NCBI GenBank assembly: GCA_937127445.1
Contig: CAKZLY010000008.1
Location: forward strand, 1-34,552
Direction of reading: 5' to 3'
From: Eximiradius sp.
Lineage (GTDB): Bacteria; Bacteroidota; Ignavibacteria; Kapaibacteriales; UBA2268
DNA length: 34,552 nt
This document shows positions 9,514-18,520 of the stretch, piece after piece (within the stretch, counting starts at the first letter, position 1; every line of letters begins with the position of its first letter). Below the pieces are notes generated by a model that worked only from the letters and a program-made list of their open reading frames with translations, searched no databases and had not been told where the DNA came from. Both the position numbers and the translations under genes were made by a program.

Positions 9514-11772
9514 TTGCTTATTAAAAAAAATCATCTCAAGTTGAGCAAAATTATTAAAATAGTTCGTATTTCTCCATTAATTGCTTTTAGAAAACTTTCA
9601 CAGAAAGTATTAAAATATTTTTATTCGCCAATTACAAATTATTTAAACAAAAAGAAAGCAACATATTTATCAGCTCCTGAATGGTTCAAAAGCATTAATT
9701 ATCATACCATTCCATTGCCTCCGATTGAAAATATACAACACTTTCCCGAGCAAATTAAAACTGTTGCAGCACTTATTTCAGAAAACAAATTCGACTTGCT
9801 TGGCAGTGGAATTAAAACTGTTAGTTTAGAAAATAATGATAATAAATCAAACATTAACGAAACAGAAGAAAATCAGCAAGAAATCATTGATTTAGTAAAT
9901 TCTTTCCCAAATAAAGAAAATAGGAAATTCGCTTTTTCATTATTAACTCAAATTGATAAAAAGTATAAATTTATTGATTGGCAAGTTGATTTCAAAAGTA
10001 ATTATCATTGGAATGTATCATCGACTTCCAATAAAATTATTTACGGTAATGTCAAAGGCGCAGATATAAAAGTTCCTTGGGAACTTGGACGTATGCAATA
10101 TTTAATAACTTTGTCTTATGCATATTATTTATTTAACAATTTAGGAAACACTGAAAGAGCTAAGCATTACTCAAATGTTTTTAAAAACATAATAATTGAT
10201 TTCCGTATTTCAAATCCACCTAAATTTGGAGTACAATGGGTTTCTCCTATGGATGCTGCAATAAGATCGGTTAATATATTACTTGCATATAGTTTTTTTA
10301 AACAAGTAGGAGCAAAATTTGATGAAAATTTCGAAAAAATACTTTTGGATGTGTTGTTTGAACATATAGAATTTGTTCAAGAAAATCCAGAGTGGAATTC
10401 TGGATTACGGGGCAATCATTATCTTGCTTGCATTTCCTCGCTTTTGATTATTTCTACATATCTGCCAACTAATGAGTATACTCAAAAGCTTTTTGCAAAT
10501 TCTTTGAATAAATTAATAAATGAAATTTTTTATCAGTTCTACAATGATGGTGGTAATTTTGAAGGCTCAATGCCATATCATAGATTCTGTTCTGAAATGG
10601 TATTCTATGCCATTTTTTCTGCTTTAAGCATACCTAAACCAAGATTCAAACTCTTCAATAATTTTCGAAATAAGCATATTAAATTATCAGGCGATAGAAT
10701 AGTTATAGACGATAAATTACTACTTCAACTATTTCGTATTTTTGAATTTTTGCTATTCAACTCAACAAAAAGCCATTATTTCTCTCAATTTGGCGATAAT
10801 GATGGCGGATATTTTATACATCTGACACCTTTATATGTAAAATATTTGCCTAAGAAAGTTAACACAATTGATTTCTTGTTTCATAATGCAAATAATCCCT
10901 GGAATATAATCAGTTTGTTTGCCGGATTTTTTTCTGACGTTATAGGTAATAAAATTTTCGAAAGGTATAATGAATTTTATGTTGGCAAAATTTTAAGAAA
11001 TAAATCAAATATTGAATATAATATCAATACGATTTATGACATCATTGTTCCGATTAATAAGTATCTTGAAAACAAAAATTCAGATGAAATATATAAAGGC
11101 AAATTATTTGAAAAATCAGGTATTTGTTCAGTTTGGAATAAAAAGTATCATTTAGTTTTTTCAATTGGCAAACTTGGACAAAAAGGCAAAGGTGGGCACA
11201 ATCATAGCGATTGCTTATCGTTTGAACTTTTCGTTGATAACATGCCTATTATTGTTAACACTGGGACTTACTGCTATACACCTTTCCCAAAAATTCGAAA
11301 TCTTTACCGTTCTATTTGTTCTCATAATACAATTACATATGAAGGTTTCGAACAAAACATTTTTTCTGAAAATTCAAAAGATGATTTATTCTGGATTGAA
11401 AAGCACCTCGCAAAAGGAAAAATATTAAAATTCTCTGATAAATTAATTATTGCGGAGCATTACGCTTTCAATTATCCCTGTAAAAGAATAATTACATTTG
11501 AGGATGAAATTATTGAGTTTAATGACTATTGTAAGCAAAAAGGAAACAAAAAAATCTTACTTCATTTTTTCCCAGGAGTTGAAGTTTTCAATAAAGAAGA
11601 ATACGTTATTTGCGATTATAGATACATTCGAATAAAAATATATGGTGAAGCGTTAAATTTCTCGACTAAACATTACCAGTACTCTCTCAATTATGGACTG
11701 CTTCAAAATGCCAAATGCTTGATTATATCCTCTGAGAATGAAAATGTTAATTGGAAAATCAAAATCTATTAA
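9514..11772 (+). CDS. Heparinase II/III-like polysaccharide lyase family protein
   Basis: Probable 752-residue polysaccharide lyase or related protein with an (alpha/alpha) toroid and a C-terminal beta-sandwich. Family signs are WNSGLRGNHY (Asn301, His302), GGNFEGSMPYHR (Tyr355, His356) and the hallmark KGKGGHNHSD (His562, His564, Asp566) followed by VNTGTYCY. Asn, Tyr and His residues are the catalytic set in PL12-type enzymes; assigning them here is inference. No signal peptide is visible, and the basic N-terminus (KKNHLKLSKI) resembles homologues encoded in exopolysaccharide clusters. It is in the same frame as mfd, opening 9 bases after the mfd stop, and has no ATG for nearly 200 codons, so TTG at 9514 or 9541 is the likely start. 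Substrate cannot be read. Confidence 0.85.
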   Translation: MLIKKNHLKLSKIIKIVRISPLIAFRKLSQKVLKYFYSPITNYLNKKKATYLSAPEWFKSINYHTIPLPPIENIQHFPEQIKTVAALISENKFDLLGSGIKTVSLENNDNKSNINETEENQQEIIDLVNSFPNKENRKFAFSLLTQIDKKYKFIDWQVDFKSNYHWNVSSTSNKIIYGNVKGADIKVPWELGRMQYLITLSYAYYLFNNLGNTERAKHYSNVFKNIIIDFRISNPPKFGVQWVSPMDAAIRSVNILLAYSFFKQVGAKFDENFEKILLDVLFEHIEFVQENPEWNSGLRGNHYLACISSLLIISTYLPTNEYTQKLFANSLNKLINEIFYQFYNDGGNFEGSMPYHRFCSEMVFYAIFSALSIPKPRFKLFNNFRNKHIKLSGDRIVIDDKLLLQLFRIFEFLLFNSTKSHYFSQFGDNDGGYFIHLTPLYVKYLPKKVNTIDFLFHNANNPWNIISLFAGFFSDVIGNKIFERYNEFYVGKILRNKSNIEYNINTIYDIIVPINKYLENKNSDEIYKGKLFEKSGICSVWNKKYHLVFSIGKLGQKGKGGHNHSDCLSFELFVDNMPIIVNTGTYCYTPFPKIRNLYRSICSHNTITYEGFEQNIFSENSKDDLFWIEKHLAKGKILKFSDKLIIAEHYAFNYPCKRIITFEDEIIEFNDYCKQKGNKKILLHFFPGVEVFNKEEYVICDYRYIRIKIYGEALNFSTKHYQYSLNYGLLQNAKCLIISSENENVNWKIKIY

Positions 11773-11774
11773 AT

Positions 11775-13121
11775 TTATGCCCATTTTTCAACATAAGATT
11801 GTATGTTATATTTCCTAACTAATCCTTTATCATTCATATATCTAATTTTACCAAAAATAGGTCTTTCAGCCCAAGGTCTATCGTGAACACCACCAATCGA
11901 CCAGGCAATACCAGCGTAACTATTAGGGTCACGTCCATCAATTGAATATTTATCATTTAAGAAAACGGCTATTTGCTGTGCTTCCTCTGGACTGATAGTC
12001 CACTCAAGAATTTTTTTACACCAATACATTCGCATATAGCCATGCATTTTACCAGTGTAAAGCATTTCTTTTTGTGCTGCATTCCAATATATATCGTGTG
12101 TATTAGCAGTTTCGAACTCTTCAATTGAATAAATGTAGTCCCTTTTATCTACTCGATGGTTGTTAAGTGTATCTTTTGCCCAATCTGGAAAACCGTCAAA
12201 ATTATCGTAGTTTGAGTTGAACAAGCAAAAGTTATCGGAAAGCTCACGTCTTATGAATAACTCTTCGATAAACTCCTTTGAATATTCCTCTACCCCATCT
12301 TTCGACATTATTTCGAGAAAAACTCTTTGTGCAGAAATATGTCCAAAATGCAAGTAAGGCGATAGATTGGACTGATAATTATAAGAAGGGTCGTTTCGCT
12401 TTTCTGAATAATATTTTAACTTATTTTCGATAAAATCGTTTAAAACACTGAATGCTTCTTTGGTTCCAGGTTTAAATTGGGTAGGATTAATGAAATCAAC
12501 TTTTTTCAAATAATCGTCAATATCTTGAAAATAATCAATTTTATTAATGTATCCGTTTTGACTGAAATAAGTTATTCTGGGAAATTCTTCAAGAAATTCG
12601 TTTAGCAATTTATGTAATTTAGATCGTATTGTGTAAGCAGTAAATTCCTGTTTATCCGAAGCATAAAAAACTGGGACGATGTTATGTGCATCAACTTCAA
12701 AAAAAGCACAGTCAATTGCTTTTGCGATTTCCTTTTTCCAATACTGTTTTATTCTCAGTGGATCAAAATCATTGACTATTGCTGCAACTTGATTAGATTT
12801 ATAATAATCAATTAATTTTTCAATCGGATTACCAATTAATAGTTCGAAAGAAATATTTAGCTCATATAATCTTTCTTGAATTTGTTTAAGTCCCTCTAAC
12901 ATAAATGAAAAGCTTCTATAATTAGCCAAAGGATATGAGAAATCAAGTGTAAAAATAACTTTTAATTTTCTTCCATTTTCATTTGCTAATTTGTGTGCAT
13001 AAATCAGTGCCCAATTATCTTCGACTCTCTGATCTCTACTCATCCAGTAGATTACTTCACCGTTGATTAGAGGTTTATTATTAAGCTTTCTAATTCTTTT
13101 TGAGTTCATTGTTTCTTTCAT
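11775..13121 (-). CDS. phr: Class II deoxyribodipyrimidine photolyase
   Basis: Light-driven FAD enzyme that splits cyclobutane pyrimidine dimers. The 448 residues carry the class II opening YWMSRDQRVEDNWAL (residues 25-39), then VDAHNIVPVFYASDKQEFTA in the Rossmann half, FIEELFIRRELSDNF (about 281-295) in the FAD-binding half, and the C-terminal KMHGYMRMYWCKKILEW (about 358-374) that is typical of class II rather than class I enzymes. Length matches the class. A weak AAGGA lies about 8 bases before the ATG. It is convergent with the heparinase-like gene, with 2 bases between the stops, and divergent from feoA. It complements Mfd-dependent excision repair encoded nearby, but no shared control is visible. 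Confidence 0.95.
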   Translation of the reverse strand: MKETMNSKRIRKLNNKPLINGEVIYWMSRDQRVEDNWALIYAHKLANENGRKLKVIFTLDFSYPLANYRSFSFMLEGLKQIQERLYELNISFELLIGNPIEKLIDYYKSNQVAAIVNDFDPLRIKQYWKKEIAKAIDCAFFEVDAHNIVPVFYASDKQEFTAYTIRSKLHKLLNEFLEEFPRITYFSQNGYINKIDYFQDIDDYLKKVDFINPTQFKPGTKEAFSVLNDFIENKLKYYSEKRNDPSYNYQSNLSPYLHFGHISAQRVFLEIMSKDGVEEYSKEFIEELFIRRELSDNFCLFNSNYDNFDGFPDWAKDTLNNHRVDKRDYIYSIEEFETANTHDIYWNAAQKEMLYTGKMHGYMRMYWCKKILEWTISPEEAQQIAVFLNDKYSIDGRDPNSYAGIAWSIGGVHDRPWAERPIFGKIRYMNDKGLVRKYNIQSYVEKWA

Positions 13122-13168
13122 CTATTGTTCCTTTGATAGAAGATATTTATAGATTTTTATTATATTAT

Positions 13169-13199
13169 TTTGATTAGTTAATACTATTTTGTAATTTAG
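13169..13199 (+). promoter_or_regulatory. Possible Bacteroidota-type promoter of feoAB
   Basis: TTTG (13169-13172), 19 bases, then TAATTTAG (13192-13199), one mismatch from the TAnnTTTG element known in Bacteroidetes. It sits 29 bases before feoA. AT-rich context makes chance matches common. No Fur box was recognised. Confidence 0.3.
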
Positions 13200-13228
13200 T
13201 TTTTCCTAATTGTTGAATTTGTTATTTT

Positions 13229-13465
13229 ATGGCAAAAGTTAGTTTAATAGAAGCACCAGCAGAAAGGAATTTGAAAGTTATTGATGTTCAAGCTGGAAAA
13301 GATATACGCCAACATTTAGCAATTTTGGGTATTCATATTAATGATATTATTGTTAAGCAGAATTGGGCAAAGTGGGGTCCAGTCTTAATATTGAACAAAT
13401 CCAACAGCAATTCAAAAGTTGCGATTGGTAGAGGTTTAGCTGATAAAATTTTTGTAGAGTTTTAG
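13229..13465 (+). CDS. feoA: FeoA, SH3-like accessory protein of ferrous iron transport
   Basis: Small cytoplasmic FeoA-domain protein (78 residues) that assists the FeoB ferrous iron permease. The chain has the family layout: a basic N-terminal strand, LAILGIHINDIIVKQ (the G-hx-Gd turn of FeoA), then a beta-rich middle with GPVLI and a C-terminal IGRGLADKIFVEF that matches the usual lg...A..I.V end. It is 1 base upstream of feoB. FeoA in other genomes is 75-85 residues, so this is full length. The name also rests on the feoB neighbour. Confidence 0.9.
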   Translation: MAKVSLIEAPAERNLKVIDVQAGKDIRQHLAILGIHINDIIVKQNWAKWGPVLILNKSNSNSKVAIGRGLADKIFVEF

Positions 13466-13466
13466 A

Positions 13467-15398
13467 ATGAATAAAGTATATAAAGCAGTCCTAATAGGGC
13501 AACCTAACTCAGGGAAAAGCACTCTTTTCAAAGTTCTTTCCGATATAAAGGTATTAAGTTCAGGCCCAACGGTAGAAGTAAATTCGACAGATGTCAATCT
13601 TTATGGCGATACATTAAGATTAATCGATTTGCCTGGACTATTTTCTTTAAATTATATCCATCCAGCAGAAGAAATAACTGTAAAATTTTTGCTTCATCAG
13701 AGAATTGACCTGATAATTAATGTTGTTGATGCTTCTATGCTAACAAGAAGTTTAGAACTTACAATTGAACTTTTAGAACTCGGTATTCCAATGATAGTTG
13801 CTTTGAATTTGGAAGATGTTGCTAATAGTCAGGGGCATATAATTGATGCAGAAAAACTGTCCAGATTATTGAACTTGCCAGTTGTCCCAACACAAGCTTT
13901 ATACGGCAAAGGTGCTAAGCAATTATTAGATGAAATCAAAAATTTACTATTTAACAACGCAAAACACAAACAAACGTTTTTTAAATTTACTCATCATTTA
14001 GAAGAAAAAATAATAATAGTTGAAAAAGAAATTAAAAATCATATTAATGGCAATGAAGTTTCTTCACGTTTTTATGCGATAAAAGCAATTGAAAATCCAA
14101 ATATATTATCAAAAACAATAATTGAACACGTTGAAAATATCCAAAAAGAAGTACTTGATAATTTGCAAAAAGAGCACAATATGGATGGTTTCGAATGCAT
14201 ATCATACGAAAGACACCATTTAGCGATGAAAATTTCTGAACAAGTTTGTTTAATCAAGCCAACAAGGAAAACACCATTAATAAGCAAGATAGATAATTTA
14301 CTTCTGCACCCGATCTATGGTTATTTTTTCCTTACTGCATTTTTCTTTCTCTATTTCTTTTTGATATTCATTGTTGGTGAATTTTTAGCTAGCTTAGCCG
14401 AATTCCCTCTTAGTTTACTCACAGATGAAGTTGAAAAGTTAAGAAATGTAAATCTATTTTTATATATTTCTTTGCACGGTGCGGTGCAAGGGTTTATTGG
14501 AATAGTTGGAATTGTCCTCCCATATTTTATTCCACTTGTTCTTTTAACAGCAATTTTCGAAGAAACAGGTTATCTTTCACGTGTTGCTTTTTTAATTGAT
14601 GGTCTTATGCATAAAATTGGCTTGCACGGGAAATCAGTAGTACCAATAATACTTGGATTTGGCTGCTCTGTTCCTGCCATTTATGCTACAAGAATGATAG
14701 AAAACCCACGAGATAGAATGATTACCGCTGTACTAATTCCTTTTGTACCCTGTTCGGCAAGAATAGCAGTTATTTTTGCATTGGCAGCAGCATTTACTGG
14801 ACCATTCTGGGCGGTTGTTGTATTTGCCTATGTTATTTTTGTACTGGCACTACACGGAAAAATTATGTCAAAATTCCTGACTAAACCTACCGGTTTGATA
14901 TTAGATATTCCAAGATTACAGCGTCCATCAGTCCGTGGTTCGATGAAAGCAACTTGGCTTAGAACAAAAGATTTTTTGAAAGAAGCATCAATTTTCCTTC
15001 TTCTTGGCAGCATTGTTTTGAGTTGGTTTGAATATTTTCATTTTGCAGAATATTTGAATATTTTGTTTGAGCCAATTTTGACTACTATTTTAGGGCTTCC
15101 TGAACAGCTTGGTTCTACTCTAATTTTTGGATTTCTGCGTAAAGAATTAATATTAGTGATGGCAAATCAAGCTCTTGGTGTGAACTTTATTGGCGAGTTA
15201 CCACTTAATATCATTCAGGTTGTTTCTTTCATTATTTTTGTTACTTTTTATTTTCCTTGTTTGACAACGTTCGTTGTAATTCTAAAAGAATTTGGGACAA
15301 AAGTAGTAGTTTTTTCATCAATTTTAAGTGTATTAGTAGCAACTATTTCTGCGTATTTGTTTAAAGTTGTTCTCGGTTTTATCTTTATTGGATTATAG
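13467..15398 (+). CDS. feoB: FeoB ferrous iron permease with N-terminal GTPase
   Basis: Inner-membrane Fe(II) transporter with a cytoplasmic G-protein domain. The 643 residues show G1 GQPNSGKST (11-19), G3 DLPG (54-57), G4 NLED (114-117) and a G5-like TQALYGKG, followed by a helical linker and then the membrane core with the two FeoB Gate segments: EETGYLSRVAFLIDG leading to GFGCSVPAIYATR (about 396-408) and the second gate FYFPCLTT (about 594-601), each with its conserved Cys. G1 has Gln where Asn is usual. The protein is shorter than the 770-residue enterobacterial FeoB. It follows feoA by 1 base. Together they imply growth where reduced iron is available, at low oxygen. Confidence 0.97.
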   Translation: MNKVYKAVLIGQPNSGKSTLFKVLSDIKVLSSGPTVEVNSTDVNLYGDTLRLIDLPGLFSLNYIHPAEEITVKFLLHQRIDLIINVVDASMLTRSLELTIELLELGIPMIVALNLEDVANSQGHIIDAEKLSRLLNLPVVPTQALYGKGAKQLLDEIKNLLFNNAKHKQTFFKFTHHLEEKIIIVEKEIKNHINGNEVSSRFYAIKAIENPNILSKTIIEHVENIQKEVLDNLQKEHNMDGFECISYERHHLAMKISEQVCLIKPTRKTPLISKIDNLLLHPIYGYFFLTAFFFLYFFLIFIVGEFLASLAEFPLSLLTDEVEKLRNVNLFLYISLHGAVQGFIGIVGIVLPYFIPLVLLTAIFEETGYLSRVAFLIDGLMHKIGLHGKSVVPIILGFGCSVPAIYATRMIENPRDRMITAVLIPFVPCSARIAVIFALAAAFTGPFWAVVVFAYVIFVLALHGKIMSKFLTKPTGLILDIPRLQRPSVRGSMKATWLRTKDFLKEASIFLLLGSIVLSWFEYFHFAEYLNILFEPILTTILGLPEQLGSTLIFGFLRKELILVMANQALGVNFIGELPLNIIQVVSFIIFVTFYFPCLTTFVVILKEFGTKVVVFSSILSVLVATISAYLFKVVLGFIFIGL

Positions 15399-15403
15399 GC
15401 TAA

Positions 15404-15433
15404 TATTGTTCAATAGTATTTATTTGAGCAATA
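15404..15433 (+). terminator. Hairpin after feoB, possible weak terminator
   Basis: Arms 15404-15413 and 15424-15433 pair over 10 bp (ATTGTTCAA against TTGAGCAAT with one G-U, plus a flanking T-A), with a 10-nt loop. It starts 6 bases after the feoB stop. There is no T tract after it, so it may only stabilise the 3' end or need a termination factor. It separates feoAB from the flagellar operon. Confidence 0.4.
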
Positions 15434-15528
15434 AATAATGATTCAGAGAAACATAAACATTTTTCTTATTTAAATTATCCTATTTTATTTCAATAGCTTA
15501 CAAAAAAAATAATCCATATTTTTATAAT

Positions 15529-15546
15529 GTGGCATTTTCATTGCAA
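15529..15546 (+). promoter_or_regulatory. Sigma-54 (-24/-12) promoter of fliPQR-flhB
   Basis: TGGCA (15530-15534) and TTGCA (15541-15545) have the conserved GG and GC exactly 10 bases apart, as in the RpoN consensus TGGCAC-N5-TTGCA. Transcription would begin near 15556, 16 bases before the fliP ATG at 15572. Sigma-54 control of flagellar export genes is common in other bacteria, which agrees with the position. No enhancer site is identified. It implies that the organism has RpoN. Confidence 0.7.
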
Positions 15547-15571
15547 TTGAATAAGAAAAATATGATTGATA

Positions 15572-16351
15572 ATGAAAATTTCAGTATATATATTAACAGC
15601 AATATTGTTATTGCTAATAAATTGCAATTTATTAGCCCAAAGGCAGGAAGAAATTCCACCCAAAAACACTATTGCCATACCTAAATTATCAATAAATGTT
15701 GATATGGCAGATGGCAAGGATGATTTAGTACTTACACTTCAAATCCTTGTTGTAATGACAATATTGACACTTGCTCCATCAATATTGGTTATGATGACTT
15801 CTTTTACACGAATAATTGTTGTTTTTCATTTCTTACGGCAAGCACTTGGCACTCAGACCCAACCACCAAACCAATTGCTAACAAGTTTAGCCCTATTTCT
15901 TACTTTTTTTGTTATGCAACCCGTGTTAAATGAAGCAAATCAAAAAGGATTACAACCATATCTGAGAGAAGAGATTAACCAAGAACAAGCAGTGAATAAT
16001 ATGATACAACCTTTCAGGGAATTTATGTTAAAACATACGCGGGAAGAAGATCTTGGATTATTTATCAAACTTAGTGGAGGAGATAAACCGAATACAATTG
16101 ACGACGTCTCAATTTGGGCAATTATTCCAGCTTATTCATTAAGCGAATTGAGAATTGCCTTCCAAATAGGGTTTCTGATATTTATTCCATTTTTAGTTCT
16201 TGATATGATAATTGCATCAACTTTAATGTCGCTGGGTATGTTTCTTCTTCCGCCACAGCTTATTTCATTACCCGTTAAAGTTCTAATATTTGTCTTAGTT
16301 GATGGTTGGTATTTAGTTGTTGATTCATTAATGAAAAGCATTATAAAGTGA
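15572..16351 (+). CDS. fliP: FliP, flagellar type III export gate subunit
   Basis: Core membrane subunit of the flagellar export gate, forming a ring with FliQ and FliR. The 259 residues start with a cleavable signal peptide (MKISVYILTAILLLLINC, cut near LLA), as is normal for FliP. Next comes LTLAPSILVMMTSFTRIIVV and FLRQALGTQTQPPNQLL, the family's signature, then a periplasmic segment and the C-terminal pair of hydrophobic segments ending in GWYLVVDSLMKSI. I use the ATG at 15572 because an overlapping ATG at 15562 is in another frame. It heads an operon with fliQ 7 bases away. Type III secretion homologues (SctR) are the alternative, but the FlhB partner and the operon order support flagellar use. 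Confidence 0.96.
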   Translation: MKISVYILTAILLLLINCNLLAQRQEEIPPKNTIAIPKLSINVDMADGKDDLVLTLQILVVMTILTLAPSILVMMTSFTRIIVVFHFLRQALGTQTQPPNQLLTSLALFLTFFVMQPVLNEANQKGLQPYLREEINQEQAVNNMIQPFREFMLKHTREEDLGLFIKLSGGDKPNTIDDVSIWAIIPAYSLSELRIAFQIGFLIFIPFLVLDMIIASTLMSLGMFLLPPQLISLPVKVLIFVLVDGWYLVVDSLMKSIIK

Positions 16352-16358
16352 GAATAGT

Positions 16359-16622
16359 ATGACAGACCAGTTTATTATTCATATTGTTCGTGAAGCGTTT
16401 TATAACGTTTTGTTAATAGTAGGTCCTCTATTAATTGTCTCATTAATAGTTGGATTGATTATTTCAATTTTTCAGGCTGCAACATCGATTTCAGAACAAA
16501 CTTTGACATTTGTCCCAAAAATATTATCAGTAGTAATACTAATTGTTATATTGCTTCCATTTATGCTATCTACTTTAAAAACATTTGTCTTAGAAGTATA
16601 TTCGTGGATACCAAGGTTGTAG
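16359..16622 (+). CDS. fliQ: FliQ, flagellar type III export gate subunit
   Basis: Small inner-membrane export gate protein of 87 residues, the standard FliQ length. It consists of two hydrophobic helices, LIVGPLLIVSLIVGLIISIF (about 19-38) and SVVILIVILLPFML (about 57-70), joined by the conserved QAATSISEQTLTFVPK loop that lines the gate. It lies between fliP and fliR with gaps of 7 and 4 bases, so it is in the same transcript. Confidence 0.95.
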   Translation: MTDQFIIHIVREAFYNVLLIVGPLLIVSLIVGLIISIFQAATSISEQTLTFVPKILSVVILIVILLPFMLSTLKTFVLEVYSWIPRL

Positions 16623-16626
16623 ATAA

Positions 16627-17430
16627 ATGCTTGATAGCATCACCCTATCCATATTGACAGCAAAATTTTTAATTTCTACATTAATCTTCATAAGGATTAG
16701 TGGAATTTTTATTACTGCTCAATTTTTCGGCAGCACAGGTATCCCTGTTCATTTAAAATTTATTTTAGGTATTATTTTAACAGTATCTGTTGCAGCTCCA
16801 TTTTGGAATGAACAGCCACAAATTGATTTTCATCTGTGGAATTTGGTTTTGCTTGTGTTTAAAGAAATGCTGGTTGGAATGATAATAGGTTTTTCTGCCA
16901 ATATGGTTATGTGGGCAGCCCGTTTTGCCGGTGGATTAATTGACTTTGAAATGGGATTTCAAGCAGCAGCAATTTTCGACCAGGAACAAGGTGCACCAAC
17001 CTTAGTCGGTGAATTTTACTTTTTAATCGCTATGATGATTTTTTTGATGATTAACGGGCACCATTACGTAATTGAAACTCTCTTTTTTAGCATTAAAGCT
17101 GTTCCATTGACTACTTTTGCTATTTCCGAGGCAACAGTAACCGTGTTAATCAAATTTGTTTCATCTGTTCTTATGTTAGGATTAAAAATATCAGCCCCAA
17201 TTATATTATCTTTATTTTGCACAAATTTAGTACTCGCGCTTCTGGCTAGAATGGCACCGCAAACTAACATTTTTATGCTTAGTTTTCAGATTAAAATAGG
17301 TGTAGGATTAGTAATGCTATTTCTTACTGTTCCTATGGTGGTGTTGGTCATTAAATATGCGATGTATAATATCCAGCACGAATTAATGAATATGTTATTA
17401 ACATTAAATCCAGAAAATGTAACGAGATAG
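16627..17430 (+). CDS. fliR: FliR, flagellar type III export gate subunit
   Basis: Export gate subunit of 267 residues with about six hydrophobic segments. The FliR marks are KEMLVGMIIGFSANMVMWAA followed by FAGGLIDFEMGFQAA, GAPTLVGEFYFLIAMMIFLM, and the NGHHYVIET turn after it. Length is normal (about 255-265). One FliR is thought to join the FliP/FliQ assembly and complete the channel entrance. It is 4 bases before flhB, which suggests a single message. Confidence 0.95.
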   Translation: MLDSITLSILTAKFLISTLIFIRISGIFITAQFFGSTGIPVHLKFILGIILTVSVAAPFWNEQPQIDFHLWNLVLLVFKEMLVGMIIGFSANMVMWAARFAGGLIDFEMGFQAAAIFDQEQGAPTLVGEFYFLIAMMIFLMINGHHYVIETLFFSIKAVPLTTFAISEATVTVLIKFVSSVLMLGLKISAPIILSLFCTNLVLALLARMAPQTNIFMLSFQIKIGVGLVMLFLTVPMVVLVIKYAMYNIQHELMNMLLTLNPENVTR

Positions 17431-17434
17431 GACA

Positions 17435-18520
17435 ATGGCTGAAAACAAAGAAGGTCAAGAAAAAACCGAAGAACCTACCAGCAGGCGATTGGAAGAGGCA
17501 AGAAACAGAGGTCAGATAGGCAAAAGTACAGATGTAACTACTGCTGGAATGATAATAATAGGTGGGTTGCTTCTTTTTGCTTGGGGAAGCTCTATAATGA
17601 ATACTTATAGAGGACTGATGATTAATGTTTTACATAATGTCGCGAACTATGAAATTACCTATACAAATTTAATAAGTAGTTTCTACAAATTTATTCTGTT
17701 GCTTGCATCCATTCTTTTACCACTAATGATAACAATCTACGTTGTTGCATTAATCGGTGAAATTTCACAGGTTGGTTTTAAAATTGCCACGAAAAAATTC
17801 ACTGAAGGTTTGAATTTCAAAAAAGTGTTCAATCCATTCGAAGGAATTCGCAAAATCCTATTTTCGACTAACTCACTTGTAGAATTAGTAAAAAGCTTTT
17901 TAAAGCTATTTTTGCTCGGAGGATTAGCAATATATATCATTTTAAATCATACAGAAGAGCTTATTACACTTTCAGAGAGACCGTTTTTTGATTTTGGTTC
18001 ACTGATGGTAGATATTAGTTTTGAATTGGTATGGAAAATTGGAGTGTTATTCATTTTTATTGCAGCTTTTGATTATATGTACCAAAAGTGGCGTTTTAAA
18101 AACGAAATGAAAATGACAAAGCAAGAAGTTAAAGACGAAATGCGGCAGAGCGAAGGCGACCAGATGGTAAAAGCAAGAATACGCTCTATTATGAGAAATC
18201 GTTTGCGAAAACTTATGCTGAAAAATGTTCCAAAAGCAGATGTAGTAATAACAAACCCTACGCATTTTGCTGTTGCATTACGATATAAGTCTGGCATTGA
18301 TAATGCACCAAAGGTTGTCGCAAAAGGTGTTGATTATCTTGCGTTAAAAATTAAAACAATTGCTCTGGAAAACGATGTACCTGTTGTAGAAGAACCACCT
18401 CTGGCAAGGCAGCTTTATTTCACCTGTGAAATTGACCAAGAAATACCAGAACAATTGTTCAAAGCAGTAGCGCAAATTTTAGCTTATATATACCATCTTA
18501 AACAAAAAACTCCATTTTAA
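17435..18520 (+). CDS. flhB: FlhB, flagellar export switch protein
   Basis: Membrane protein that changes flagellar export from rod/hook to filament substrates after self-cleavage. The 361 residues open with a cytoplasmic KTEEPTSRRLEEARNRGQIG (conserved), carry four hydrophobic segments, then the cytoplasmic domain with EVKDEMRQSEGD and the autocleavage motif NPTH (274-277), cut between Asn274 and Pro275. FlhB proteins are about 350-385 residues, so this one is complete. A weak AGGA lies about 8 bases before the start. Its last 4 bases overlap the end of metF on the other strand, so the operon stops here. No flhA or fliO is present in the window. Confidence 0.96.
   Translation: MAENKEGQEKTEEPTSRRLEEARNRGQIGKSTDVTTAGMIIIGGLLLFAWGSSIMNTYRGLMINVLHNVANYEITYTNLISSFYKFILLLASILLPLMITIYVVALIGEISQVGFKIATKKFTEGLNFKKVFNPFEGIRKILFSTNSLVELVKSFLKLFLLGGLAIYIILNHTEELITLSERPFFDFGSLMVDISFELVWKIGVLFIFIAAFDYMYQKWRFKNEMKMTKQEVKDEMRQSEGDQMVKARIRSIMRNRLRKLMLKNVPKADVVITNPTHFAVALRYKSGIDNAPKVVAKGVDYLALKIKTIALENDVPVVEEPPLARQLYFTCEIDQEIPEQLFKAVAQILAYIYHLKQKTPF

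Noticed and set aside
15566-18520. Virulence type III secretion export apparatus instead of a flagellar one
   Set aside because: FliP with a signal peptide, FlhB with a flagellar-type end, the FliP-Q-R-FlhB order and the sigma-54 promoter fit flagella; no other secretion genes are present.
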